From CAVRQM01 sp963756975 (GTDB lineage: Bacteria; Pseudomonadota; Alphaproteobacteria; Acetobacterales; Acetobacteraceae): a DNA stretch of 64,000 nucleotides. Below are positions 1 to 7,985 of this stretch, in pieces. Every line of letters begins with the position of its first letter. Positions within the stretch are counted from its first letter, which is position 1. Made by a program: the position numbers and the translations under genes. The stretch covers positions 248,001 through 312,000 of the forward strand of contig CAVWPS010000001.1 of the NCBI GenBank assembly GCA_963756975.1, in the 5' to 3' direction. The notes under the pieces are model-generated. The model made no database searches and was not told the DNA's origin. It saw only the letters and a program-made list of their open reading frames with translations.

Positions 1-1009
1 CCGCCGCGATGATCGCCTGCGCCGCGTCGTAGGCGCAGACGGCGTAGTCGTCCGGTGCGACCTTGTACGCGTCCTTGTACTTCTGCACCCAGGCCGCGAG
101 CTTCGGGTCTTCGTTGACGTGCGGTGCCGCCACCGTCGCGTACCAGTTCTCGGCCGCCGGGTAGCCCGCGCCGGTGAACATTTCCGGGTCCTGGATGCCG
201 TCGCCGCCGCCCTTGATCATGTCGGGCATGATCTCGTAGCTCTGCTTCACGAGCTTCACCGCGGCCTGCATCGTGCCGCCGTAGTACAGCGCGTCCGGGT
301 TCAGGCCCTTGATCTTCGTCAGCACCGAGGCGTAGTCGGCCGCCTTCGGATCGATCTTGTCGTGGCCGAGGACCTTGATCCCCTTCTTGACGGCCTGACC
401 CTCGAACGCGTTCGACAAACCCTCGCCGTACGCGCCGGTGTCGTCGATGATGTAGACGGTTTTGACCTTCAGCTTCTCGGCGAAGTAGTTGGCCATGTAC
501 GGGCCCTGATAGGCGTCGGTCGCCACGGTGCGGAAGAACACCGTCTTGCCGGCCGGCAGATACTGTTGCGCGAACTTCGCGTCGGTCAGGTCGGGGTTGG
601 TCGCCGACGGGGTGATCATCGACAGGTTGCCCTGGCTCAGGATCGGCGTCATCGCCTTCGCGGCGCCCGACATCTGCGGCCCGACGATCGCGACGACTTC
701 CTTGTCGGACACGAATTTGCGCGCGTTGATCGCGGCCTGCGCCGGGTCGTACTGGCCGGCCGTCGCGGTGCCGTCGTCGAGCGTGTAGTACTCGAACGTG
801 TAGCCCTTCACGGCATGCGACGCGTTCGCCTCGTCGACGGCCATCATCGCGCCGTTGCGCTGCAGGATCGCGCCCTGGGCGTCGCCGCCGGTCAGCGAAG
901 CGTCGATGCCGACCTTGATCGTCTTGTCGGCGGCCAGCGCGGGTGCGGCGATCGCGGTGATCGCGGCCATCGCGGCGGCGGCCATCAGGATGGTGCGTCG
1001 GGTCGTCAT
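1..1009 (-). CDS. Branched-chain amino acid-type ABC transporter substrate-binding protein (partial, C-terminus outside window)
   Basis: Periplasmic binding protein of the LivK/Leu-Ile-Val type, which would deliver amino acids or related small molecules to an ABC importer. The first ~30 residues form a signal peptide ending in APALAA, followed by KTIKVGIDASLTGGDAQ, the family's N-terminal lobe. Further on come VGPQMSGAAKAMTPIL and a PDALYYGG segment typical of these folds. About 336 codons are present and the frame is still open at the left edge. An AAGGAG ribosome site lies 10 bases before the ATG at 1009. Permease and ATPase genes are not in view, so the ligand cannot be named. Confidence 0.9.
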   Translation of the reverse strand, partial: MTTRRTILMAAAAMAAITAIAAPALAADKTIKVGIDASLTGGDAQGAILQRNGAMMAVDEANASHAVKGYTFEYYTLDDGTATAGQYDPAQAAINARKFVSDKEVVAIVGPQMSGAAKAMTPILSQGNLSMITPSATNPDLTDAKFAQQYLPAGKTVFFRTVATDAYQGPYMANYFAEKLKVKTVYIIDDTGAYGEGLSNAFEGQAVKKGIKVLGHDKIDPKAADYASVLTKIKGLNPDALYYGGTMQAAVKLVKQSYEIMPDMIKGGGDGIQDPEMFTGAGYPAAENWYATVAAPHVNEDPKLAAWVQKYKDAYKVAPDDYAVCAYDAAQAIIAA

Positions 1010-1190
1010 GGGTTCGTCGCTCCTTGAGCAAGATGTTGTTTCAACCGCGGTCGTTCACGGCCACGTGACCGAACCATGACGAGCCACCCCGCCGGTTGCA
1101 AGTCTGCCGTGCGTACAATGCAACCCCGGTTCATCGCCGCACCGCAGCAAACCGCGTGCCAGCGCGCCGGGGCGTCGCTATATCCGCCCC

Positions 1191-2996
1191 ATGCCCCCGC
1201 TCATGCTGCTGCAAGACATCCACATCACCCTCGGCTCCGCCCCGTTGCTGGCCGGGGCCGAACTGTCCGTCTCCCCCGGCGAGCGCCTGTGCCTCGTCGG
1301 GCGGAATGGTTCCGGAAAGTCCACATTGCTCAAAGTCGCGGCAGGTTTGCTCGACCATGACAGTGGAACCCGTTTCGTTCAGCCCGGCACCACCGTTCGC
1401 TATCTGCCGCAGGAGCCTGACCTCGCCGGCCATGCCGACACCGCCGCGTATGTCGCCGCCGGCCTCGGCCCGGGCGACGATGTCCATCGGGCACGGACTT
1501 TGCTCGAGGCGCTGGGCCTGACCGGGCGCGAGCATCCGTCGACATTGTCGGGCGGGGAAGCGCGGCGGGCGGCACTCGCGCGCGTGCTGGCGCCGAGCCC
1601 CGACATCCTGCTGCTCGACGAGCCGACCAACCATCTGGATCTGCCGGCGATCGCGTGGCTGGAGGCGGAACTGGCGCAACTCGGCTCCGCGATCGTGCTG
1701 ATCAGCCATGACCGCCGCCTGCTCGAAAGCCTGTCGCGCGCGATCACCTGGATCGACAAGGGCACCACGCGCCACATCGAACGCGGTTTTAGCCACTTCG
1801 AGGGCTGGCGGGACGAGGTGCTGGAGCAGGAGGCGACCGAGCGGCACAAGCTGGCTAGGAAGCTCGTGATGGAGGAGGACTGGCTCCGCTACGGCGTCAC
1901 AGCGCGCCGGAAACGCAACCAGAAGCGGCTCGGCAGCCTGCTCGCGCTGCGTGAGGCGAAGCGGACGGCGCGCGGCCCGGCCGGCGGCGTGCGCGGCTCG
2001 GCCAGCGAGGGCGAGGTGTCGGGCAAGCTGGTCGCGGTGGCCGAGGATATGACCAAGAGCTGGCCCGGTGCGGACAAGCCGGTCGTGGCGGGGCTCGATC
2101 TGCGGGTGATCCGTGGCGACCGGCTCGGCATCGTCGGCCCGAACGGCGCCGGCAAATCGACGCTGCTCGGCCTGCTGACCGGGAAATACGAACCGGATTC
2201 GGGCACGGTGCGGGTGGGCACGGCATTGCAGATGGAGACGCTGGATCAGCGGCGCGATCAGCTCGATCCCACCAAAACGCTGGCGGACACGCTGACCGGC
2301 GGCAGCTCCGATCAGGTGCATGTCGCGGGCGTGCCGCGCCACGTGATCGGGTACATGAAGGACTTCCTGTTCGGCCCGGAACAGGCGCGCACCCCGGTCG
2401 GCGTGCTGTCGGGCGGCGAGCGCGGGCGGCTGGCGCTGGCCGTCGCGATGGCGCGGCCGAGCAACCTGCTGGTGCTGGACGAGCCGACCAACGACCTCGA
2501 TCTCGAGACGCTCGACATGCTGCAGGAGATGCTGAGCGAGTATCCGGGCACGGTGCTGCTGGTCAGCCACGACCGCGACTTCCTCGACCGGGTGGCGACG
2601 AGCGTGCTGGTGGCGGAGGGCGACGGCCGCTGGATCGAATACGCCGGCGGCTATTCGGACATGCTGCTGCAGCGCGGCGGGCCGCTCGTGGCGCGCGGGG
2701 CGGCGAAGGCCGAGGCCCGTGCGGCGCGCGCCGGCAAGGCTGGTGGGGCGGCGTCGGCGAAGAAGATGACGTTCAAGGACAAGCACGCGCTCGAGACGCT
2801 GCCGGCCGAGATCGCGCGGCTGGAGCAGGAGATCACCCGGCTGCAGCGATTCCTGTCCGATCCGCAGCTTTATTCCCGCGATCCGGAGAAGTTTCGCCGC
2901 ACGACGTCGTCGCTGGCCGATGCCGAGGCCGCGCGAGCGGTTGCCGAGGAGCGGTGGCTGGAGCTGGAAATTCAGCGCGAGGCGATGACCGCCTGA
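1191..2996 (+). CDS. uup: ABC-F family ATPase, Uup type
   Basis: Soluble twin-ATPase of the ABC-F group, which acts on ribosomes or nucleic acid rather than in transport. The first cassette has Walker A GRNGSGKST at residues 37-45 and signature LSGGEARRAAL followed by LLLDEPTNHLD. The second has GPNGAGKST, LSGGERGRLAL and LVLDEPTNDLD. The last ~75 residues are charged and helical and match the Uup-type C-terminal coiled coil. There are no membrane segments. At 601 aa it has the usual Uup length. The ATG at 1203 is an alternative start. The 3' end overlaps the convergent TetR gene by 25 bp. E. coli Uup affects precise excision of transposons; that role here is inferred. Confidence 0.9.
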   Translation: MPPLMLLQDIHITLGSAPLLAGAELSVSPGERLCLVGRNGSGKSTLLKVAAGLLDHDSGTRFVQPGTTVRYLPQEPDLAGHADTAAYVAAGLGPGDDVHRARTLLEALGLTGREHPSTLSGGEARRAALARVLAPSPDILLLDEPTNHLDLPAIAWLEAELAQLGSAIVLISHDRRLLESLSRAITWIDKGTTRHIERGFSHFEGWRDEVLEQEATERHKLARKLVMEEDWLRYGVTARRKRNQKRLGSLLALREAKRTARGPAGGVRGSASEGEVSGKLVAVAEDMTKSWPGADKPVVAGLDLRVIRGDRLGIVGPNGAGKSTLLGLLTGKYEPDSGTVRVGTALQMETLDQRRDQLDPTKTLADTLTGGSSDQVHVAGVPRHVIGYMKDFLFGPEQARTPVGVLSGGERGRLALAVAMARPSNLLVLDEPTNDLDLETLDMLQEMLSEYPGTVLLVSHDRDFLDRVATSVLVAEGDGRWIEYAGGYSDMLLQRGGPLVARGAAKAEARAARAGKAGGAASAKKMTFKDKHALETLPAEIARLEQEITRLQRFLSDPQLYSRDPEKFRRTTSSLADAEAARAVAEERWLELEIQREAMTA

Positions 2997-3598
2997 GACG
3001 GCCAGGCGGCAAGCGCCGCGTCCGCGATCGCCAGCAGCGACGCGCGCGAAACGCCGTCGCGCGCGAGCACGGACATGCCCTGGGTCACGGCGAGCGCCAG
3101 TCCGGACAAGGCCGGCGCATCCGCCGTGGGCGGCAAAAGTCCGGCGGCGATGTCCCGCTCGATCCGGGTCGTCAGAAGCCCGGCGATGCTTCGGCGAATG
3201 TCGGCCACTTCCTTCCTGACATCGGCCGCCGCGTCCGACGTGCTGGCGGCGGCACTGGCGAGCAGGCAGCCTTTCGGCGTGTCATCCCCCGTGTAGGTCA
3301 GCGCCGCCGACCGCATGAAGTCGCGCACCGCGTCGCGGGCCGTCGGCGCGTCCTCGATCGCCTGCGCCATGGCGTCCAGGTCGCCCGCGTAGAGCCGCGC
3401 CGCCTCGAGAAACAGCCGCTTCTTGTCGCCGAACGCGGCGTAAAGGCTGGGTGCCGTGACACCCATCGCCGCCGTCAAATCCGAGACCGATGTCGTCTCG
3501 TAACCGGACTGCCAGAACGCCAGCATAGCGCGGTGCAATGCCTCCGCCCGGTCGAACGACAAGGGCCGGCCGGTTTTGCGGGTGGTGAGCTGTTTCAT
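2972..3598 (-). CDS. TetR/AcrR family transcriptional regulator
   Basis: A 208-residue dimeric repressor. The N-terminus contains a TetR helix-turn-helix (about residues 20-60, ending in APSLYAAFGDKKRLFLEA). The rest is an all-helical ligand-binding domain resembling the AcrR-like group that has a conserved GCLL segment. It faces the aldo/keto reductase at 3680 across an 81-bp gap that carries two near-identical palindromes, one covering this gene's start codon. Autoregulation plus control of the reductase is the natural reading. The inducer is unknown, though the reductase partner suggests a reactive carbonyl or a xenobiotic. Confidence 0.88.
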   Translation of the reverse strand: MKQLTTRKTGRPLSFDRAEALHRAMLAFWQSGYETTSVSDLTAAMGVTAPSLYAAFGDKKRLFLEAARLYAGDLDAMAQAIEDAPTARDAVRDFMRSAALTYTGDDTPKGCLLASAAASTSDAAADVRKEVADIRRSIAGLLTTRIERDIAAGLLPPTADAPALSGLALAVTQGMSVLARDGVSRASLLAIADAALAAWPSQAVIASR

Positions 3599-3614
3599 AT
3601 CGGTCGCTATGAAA
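3593..3614. promoter_or_regulatory. Putative TetR operator 1 (over the tetR start codon)
   Basis: A 22-bp imperfect palindrome with arms TTTCATA and TATGAAA and centre TCGGTCGC. The inner CG..CG positions are also symmetric. It spans the start codon of the TetR gene, so binding would block its own transcription or initiation. Confidence 0.65.
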
Positions 3615-3647
3615 CACCTTGACCCAGGCCCGCGTCAATGCGATGCG

Positions 3648-3669
3648 TTTCGTATCGGTCACTACGAAA
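3648..3669. promoter_or_regulatory. Putative TetR operator 2 (upstream of aldo/keto reductase)
   Basis: A second 22-bp palindrome with arms TTTCGTA and TACGAAA and centre TCGGTCAC, matching operator 1 at 19 of 22 positions. It ends 10 bases before the reductase ATG at 3680, so bound repressor would sit on the reductase ribosome site or promoter. Confidence 0.65.
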
Positions 3670-3679
3670 GCCACGTCCC

Positions 3680-4766
3680 ATGTCCCTCACCGCCTACCGC
3701 ACGCTCGGCCGCTCGGGCCTGGTCGTCAGCCCGCTCGCACTCGGCACGATGACGTTCGGCCCCGGCGAGTGGGGTGCCGACGACGCGGCGTCGCGCGCGA
3801 TGTTCGACGCCTACCGCGACGCCGGCGGCAATTTCGTCGACACCGCCGACATCTACACCGGCGGTGCCAGCGAGACGCTTATTGGCCAGTTCATCCGTGA
3901 CACGGGCTCGCGCGACGAGATCGTGCTGGCGACGAAATTCGGGTTCAACGGATCGGCCAGCCCGCTAGAGGCGAAGCAGGCCAGCCGCGGCAATCCGAAC
4001 GCCGGCGGCACCGGGGCCAAGAACATCCTTCGCGCGCTCGATGCGTCGCTAAAACGTCTCGGGACCGACTACATCGACCTGTACTGGATGCACATCTGGG
4101 ACGGTGTCACGCCGGTCGAGGAGATCGTGCAGACCCTGGGCGACCTCGTACGCGCGGGCAAAATCCGGTATTACGGCCTGTCCGACATGCCGGCCTGGGT
4201 GGCGATGAAGGCCGCGACCATCGCGGCCGAGCGGCGCGTCCCCGGGCCGATCGCAATCCAGGTCGAATACTCGCTCGTCGCGCGCGATATCGAGGGCGAG
4301 CATGTGCCGGTCGCGCACGATGCGGGCCTCGGCGTGATGCCATGGAGCCCGCTCGCGGGCGGCTTCCTGTCGGGCAAATACAAGCGCGAGGACACCAGCG
4401 GCTCCGGCCGTTTGAGCGGTGCCAATCCGTTCGGCAACAGCAAGTTCGCCGCCCGGAACTGGGACGTGCTGGAGGTGCTGACATCGGTCGCGGCCGAACT
4501 CGGCCGCCCGGCCGCACAGGTGGCACTCGCCTGGGTGATGGGACGGCCCGGCGTCGCGAGCACCCTGATCGGCGCCAGGACACCGGCGCAGCTTGCGAGC
4601 AACATCGCGGCGGGCGACATCCGGCTCAGCCCGGAACAGCTCGGCCGCCTCGACGCTGGTGAGCGCGCCGGTCCCGGGGTTCTCCGCGAGCCTGGCCGCA
4701 CCGTTCATCCGCCGCATGGTGTTCGGCGGGAACGACGTTACGGGGTGGTCGGAGATGCTGGCCTAG
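3680..4766 (+). CDS. Aldo/keto reductase (frameshifted near the C-terminus)
   Basis: NAD(P)H-dependent reductase of the AKR superfamily with the standard (beta/alpha)8 features: DTADIYTGGASE carries the catalytic Asp and Tyr, LATKFGF the Lys, and DLYWMHIWD the His. The cofactor-binding C-terminal segment GVASTLIGARTPAQL is present. The start at 3680 gives the canonical opening SLTAYRTLGRSGLVVSPL. An extra G at about 4658-4659 throws the frame off; reading one base later restores a typical tail with VPGFSASLAAPFIRRMV, ending TAG at 4766. Without the correction the frame runs to 5140 through antisense mobA sequence. The gene is probably controlled by the adjacent TetR protein. Confidence 0.85.
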
Positions 4767-5352
4767 AAGCGGTCACGTCCTCGGGCGTGTTGAAATTCAC
4801 CATGGCACCGGCGTCGAACGTGACATCGACCGCCCCATCCATGACATCGCGCACGCGGCCATGGCCGGCCGCCAGCGCCCGCTCGATCGCCTGTGCAAGC
4901 GTCACCGGCCACAGGGCGACGACCGGATGCGGCCGGTCGGAGCACGCACGGACCAAGCCCGGCTGCGCCGCAAGCCGGGCCACGAGGTCGGGCGGCAGCA
5001 GCGGCGCGTCGACCGGGACGGTCAGCACGCGCGCCGCCCCGAGCCCCCTCGCCCACATCATGGCCGCCAGCACGCCGGCCAGCGGCCCCGGCCAGTCCGG
5101 CAGCGGATCGGGCAGGACCGGCAGCCCGAGCGCGGCGTAGCGGGCGGGATCACCGTTGGCGTTGATCGCGAGGATTGAGACCTGCGGCCGGATGCGCTCG
5201 GCGACATGCCCGATCAGCGGCTTTCCGCGCCAGACGACGAACGCCTTGTCGGTGCCCATGCGCCGCGACCGGCCGCCGGCGAGTATGACGCCGGGAATCA
5301 CAACGGCATCGCCGGCATCCTTCGCCCTCGCTAACGAACGCCCATATGACAT
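4738..5352 (-). CDS. mobA: Molybdenum cofactor guanylyltransferase MobA
   Basis: Cytoplasmic enzyme that joins GMP to molybdopterin to give the MGD cofactor used by DMSO-reductase family enzymes. The nucleotide-binding loop VILAGGRSRRMGTDKA is close to the N-terminus. It is followed by WRGKPLIGHVAER, a DPLPDWPGPLAGVLAAM stretch and VPVDAPLLPPDLV, all characteristic of MobA. The C-terminal NFNTPEDV is also typical. The 204-residue length fits. A GTG at 5301 just before the LAGG loop is a plausible alternative start. It overlaps the reductase 3' end by 29 bp and stands back-to-back with msrA. Confidence 0.88.
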   Translation of the reverse strand: MSYGRSLARAKDAGDAVVIPGVILAGGRSRRMGTDKAFVVWRGKPLIGHVAERIRPQVSILAINANGDPARYAALGLPVLPDPLPDWPGPLAGVLAAMMWARGLGAARVLTVPVDAPLLPPDLVARLAAQPGLVRACSDRPHPVVALWPVTLAQAIERALAAGHGRVRDVMDGAVDVTFDAGAMVNFNTPEDVTASRPASPTTP

Positions 5353-5393
5353 CCGGGCGGGTCGAACACACCCGACGATACACGGAGACGATC

Positions 5394-5942
5394 ATGGCAA
5401 CGAAAATCGCGACACTCGGCGGCGGCTGCTTCTGGTGCACCGAGGCGGTGTTCCTCGAACTGCGCGGGGTCGAGCGCGTGGTCAGCGGCTATGCCGGCGG
5501 GACCAAGGATAACCCCTCCTACGAGGACGTTTGCACCGGCCGAACCGGCCACGCGGAAGTCGTCCAGGTCACGTTCGACGATGCCGAGGTGAGCTACGCC
5601 GACCTGTTGCGTGTTCACTTCACCACGCACGACCCGACCACGCTGAACCGGCAGGGGGCCGACGCCGGCACGCAATATCGCAGTGTCGTGTTCACGTCCG
5701 ACGACGAACAGGCGGCCGTCGCCAAGCAGGTCATCGCCGAGATCGGGGCCGAGGGGATGTGGCCCGGCAAGATCGTGACCGAGGTCACGCCGTTGGCGAC
5801 ATTCTGGCCGGCCGAGGCCGAGCACCAGGATTACTTCAACCGCAACCCGTTCGCCGGCTACTGCCGCGCGGTGGTGGCACCGAAGGTGGCCAAGTTCCGC
5901 AAGGCGTTCGGCGAGCGGCTGAAGCGGCCCCTGGCGGCCTGA
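5394..5942 (+). CDS. msrA: Peptide-methionine (S)-S-oxide reductase MsrA
   Basis: Repairs methionine-S-sulfoxide in proteins and as the free amino acid, using thioredoxin. The catalytic GCFWC motif lies at about residues 10-14. Downstream are ERVVSGYAGG, a substrate-pocket region (CTGRTGHAEVVQV), the FTTHDPTTLNRQGAD block and AEHQDYF, all canonical. The start at 5394 follows a CGGAGA ribosome site and gives the usual 182 residues. A second methionine sulfoxide system, periplasmic MsrP, lies at 26132-27118. Confidence 0.95.
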   Translation: MATKIATLGGGCFWCTEAVFLELRGVERVVSGYAGGTKDNPSYEDVCTGRTGHAEVVQVTFDDAEVSYADLLRVHFTTHDPTTLNRQGADAGTQYRSVVFTSDDEQAAVAKQVIAEIGAEGMWPGKIVTEVTPLATFWPAEAEHQDYFNRNPFAGYCRAVVAPKVAKFRKAFGERLKRPLAA

Positions 5943-5963
5943 ACGCCCGGCCAAGACGCCACT

Positions 5964-5996
5964 CCGGCCGGACTCGATCGTGTCGGGTCCGGCCGG
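5964..5996. terminator. Hairpin between msrA and a convergent small gene
   Basis: Perfect 10-bp stem CCGGCCGGAC / GTCCGGCCGG with a 13-base loop, placed between two converging genes. There is no clear U tract, but high-GC alphaproteobacteria often lack one. It could terminate from both sides. Confidence 0.5.
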
Positions 5997-6013
5997 CCGT
6001 CAGGGCCAGCGTC

Positions 6014-6178
6014 CTACGTCGTTTTCTTCTGCGGCGGCGCGTCCTCATGCCGGCCGGCGGCGGTCTCGGAATCCTGCCGGTCGTCGCCCGGCCAGCCCAT
6101 CGGCTTGTCGGAACCGGACTCCGCGGGCTTCTCCGGCGGGTTCGGCTTGGGCTGCTCGACCGCCTGCGTCTTCGACAT
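6014..6178 (-). CDS. Small hydrophilic protein, 54 aa, unknown function
   Basis: A small gene I infer from a strong ribosome site (GGAGGAG at 6188-6194, 9 bases before the ATG at 6178) and a clean 54-codon frame. It begins MSKTQAVEQPKPNPPEKPAE and ends in QKKTT. It is rich in Pro, Glu, Asp and Lys, has no hydrophobic segment and is probably disordered. It is divergent from yidB, sharing the 83-bp upstream gap. I recognise no family. Confidence 0.55.
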   Translation of the reverse strand: MSKTQAVEQPKPNPPEKPAESGSDKPMGWPGDDRQDSETAAGRHEDAPPQKKTT

Positions 6179-6261
6179 TTCGCCAGTCTCCTCCGTTACG
6201 CGACGGGAACGCGCACGCGCCTCGGCGGTTGTAGCGCCACACGTAACATCAGGAGGTCGCG

Positions 6262-6675
6262 ATGGGACTTTTGGACGGATTGCTCGGCTCGATGGGCGGC
6301 AACCAGTCGCCGCAGCTCGGCGGCGTGCTCGGCGCGCTGCTCGGCGGCGGCGGCCAGCAGCAGCAGGGCGGCGCCGGCGGCATGGGCGGCATGGGCGGCC
6401 TGATGGGCCTGCTCACCGGCTTGCGGAACAACGGCCAGGGCGCGCAGGTGGATAGCTGGCTCGGCAACGGCCAGAACCAGCCGATCCAGCCGGAGCATCT
6501 GCGCCAGGCGATGGGCGACGAGCAGGTCAACCAGTACGCGCAGCAGGCCGGCATGGACCAGCAGGGTTTCCTCAGCACCCTCGCCCAGCACCTGCCCGGC
6601 GTCGTCGACCACCTGTCGCCGAACGGCCAGTTGCAGCAGCCGCCGGGCGGTGCCGGTTCCACGATCGAGGTCTGA
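6262..6675 (+). CDS. YidB family protein (DUF937)
   Basis: Small protein of the YidB/DUF937 family, whose function is not established. It shows the family's hydrophobic, glycine-rich N-terminus (MGLLDGLLGSMGG, then LGGVLGALLGGGG) and the diagnostic central block VDSWLGNGQNQPIQPEHL followed by helical residues QAMGDEQVNQYAQQAGM and LSTLAQHLPGVVDHLSPNG. A Gly/Met repeat occupies about residues 38-53. An AGGAGG ribosome site lies 6 bases before the ATG. A hairpin follows the gene. Confidence 0.9.
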   Translation: MGLLDGLLGSMGGNQSPQLGGVLGALLGGGGQQQQGGAGGMGGMGGLMGLLTGLRNNGQGAQVDSWLGNGQNQPIQPEHLRQAMGDEQVNQYAQQAGMDQQGFLSTLAQHLPGVVDHLSPNGQLQQPPGGAGSTIEV

Positions 6676-6689
6676 TCGCTCACGACGGC

Positions 6690-6718
6690 GAACGGCGGGC
6701 TTGTCCGGCCCGCCGTTC
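6690..6718 (+). terminator. Intrinsic-terminator-like hairpin after yidB
   Basis: Perfect 11-bp stem GAACGGCGGGC / GCCCGCCGTTC with a 7-base loop, starting 14 bases after the yidB stop. There is no strong U tract. Confidence 0.55.
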
Positions 6719-6792
6719 CGCCGAATATGGTGCCACGTTGCGCGGCCGATCGGCGGCCGCGCGGAAGGTGGTCACCCGATGAGCTCGATCGC

Positions 6793-7761
6793 ATGAGCAA
6801 GCGCGACTGGGAGATCCCCAGCAACCTGCAACCCGATCCCGGCGACTACAGCTTCGACCTGGAAACGGCGCTCAAATCCGTGGTCGGCCTCCGCGCCAAC
6901 GTCCCCGACGACGCGTTCACCGCGAGCGCGCTGGGCACCGAGCGCAGCGGCAGCGGCGTCGTGATCCGCCCCGGCCTCGTGCTCACGATCGGCTACCTGA
7001 TCACCGAGGCCGAGACCGTGTGGCTGATCGCCGCCGACGGCCGCGCCATTCCCGGCCATCCGCTCGCCTACGATCAGATCACCGGCTTCGGCCTGGTGCA
7101 GGCGCTCGGCTCGCTCGATCTTCCGGCGCTGGAACTCGGCGACAGCGACACCCTGCCGGTCGGCACCGGCGGCATTCTGGCCGCCCATGGCGGGCGCACC
7201 CACGCGATCGAGACGAAGGTCGTCGGCCGTCAGGAGTTCGCCGGGTATTGGGAATACCTGCTCGACGACGCGATCTTCACGGCACCCGCGCACCCGTTCT
7301 GGAGTGGCGCCGCACTGATCGGGCCCGACGGCAAGCTGATGGGCACCGGCAGCCTGATCCTGCAGCAGGGCGACGGGCGCGGCCGGTTCGACATGAACAT
7401 GGTCGTCCCGGTGTCGATCCTGCGCCCGATCCTGGACGATCTGCTGACGCTCGGCCGCGTGAACGGCCCGGCGCGCCCGTGGCTCGGTCTGTTCGTGGTC
7501 GAGAACGATGGCGGCCTCGTCGTCGGCGGCCTGTCCGACGACGGCCCGGCGGAGCGCGCGGGCGTGCAGGCCGGCGACCGGGTGATCGGCTTCGGCGACG
7601 ATGCGGTCAGCGACCTCGGCGTGCTATGGCGCAAGCTGTGGTCGTCGGGGGCACCCGGCACCTCCGTCCGGCTGCGCCTGCAGCGCGACGACAACGAGAT
7701 GGTGGTCCGCGTCACCAGTGCGGACCGCGCCCGCTTCCTGCGTTCACCCCGGCTACACTGA
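6793..7761 (+). CDS. HtrA-like trypsin/PDZ protein with degenerate catalytic triad
   Basis: A two-domain protein: a trypsin-like beta-barrel (about residues 30-215) and a C-terminal PDZ domain (RPWLGLFVVENDGGLVVGGL, then PAERAGVQAGDRVIGFG). The catalytic His position reads TIGYLIT instead of TNAHVV. The Asp site reads YDQITGFGLVQ where active HtrA has a TDLA-type motif. A Ser remains in FWSGAALIGPDGK. Two of three catalytic residues therefore look lost, suggesting a binding or regulatory pseudoprotease. No signal peptide is evident. The ATG at 6793 was preferred to an in-frame ATG at 6727 because the intervening residues are not protease-like. The mop gene follows 10 bp downstream. Confidence 0.8.
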   Translation: MSKRDWEIPSNLQPDPGDYSFDLETALKSVVGLRANVPDDAFTASALGTERSGSGVVIRPGLVLTIGYLITEAETVWLIAADGRAIPGHPLAYDQITGFGLVQALGSLDLPALELGDSDTLPVGTGGILAAHGGRTHAIETKVVGRQEFAGYWEYLLDDAIFTAPAHPFWSGAALIGPDGKLMGTGSLILQQGDGRGRFDMNMVVPVSILRPILDDLLTLGRVNGPARPWLGLFVVENDGGLVVGGLSDDGPAERAGVQAGDRVIGFGDDAVSDLGVLWRKLWSSGAPGTSVRLRLQRDDNEMVVRVTSADRARFLRSPRLH

Positions 7762-7771
7762 AAGTCGCCTC

Positions 7772-7978
7772 ATGAAACTCAGCGCCCGCAACCAGCTGCC
7801 CGGCCGCGTCGTCGCGGTCCACAAGGGCGCGACCACCGGGCACGTCCATATCGAGATCGCGGGCGGGGCCATCATCACCGCCTCGATCACCAACGAGGCG
7901 ATCGATGACCTCGCCGTCAAAGTGGGCGACAGCGCCACGGCCATCATCAAGGCCAGCGACGTCATCGTCGGCGTCTGA
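7772..7978 (+). CDS. Single-Mop-domain molybdenum-pterin/molybdate-binding protein
   Basis: A 68-residue molbindin-type protein consisting of one Mop/TOBE domain: SARNQLPGRVVAVHKGATTG, HVHIEIAGG, ITNEAIDDLAVKVGD and AIIKASDVIVGV. Such proteins assemble into oligomers that bind molybdate or tungstate oxyanions and are thought to store or buffer them in the cytoplasm. The gene sits 10 bp after the HtrA-like gene and 7 bp before a secreted molybdopterin-oxidoreductase-like gene, probably one transcript. Together with mobA it gives a local molybdenum theme. Confidence 0.9.
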   Translation: MKLSARNQLPGRVVAVHKGATTGHVHIEIAGGAIITASITNEAIDDLAVKVGDSATAIIKASDVIVGV

Positions 7979-7985
7979 TTTCCGG

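Noticed and set aside
1131..2786. 551-codon frame on the minus strand opposite uup
   Set aside because: It is an Arg/His/Ala-rich shadow of the ABC-F gene, as is usual in high-GC DNA; no domain features.
4767..5140. C-terminal extension of the aldo/keto reductase to about 500 residues
   Set aside because: It results from one extra G near 4658; the correct frame gives the normal family C-terminus and stop at 4766.
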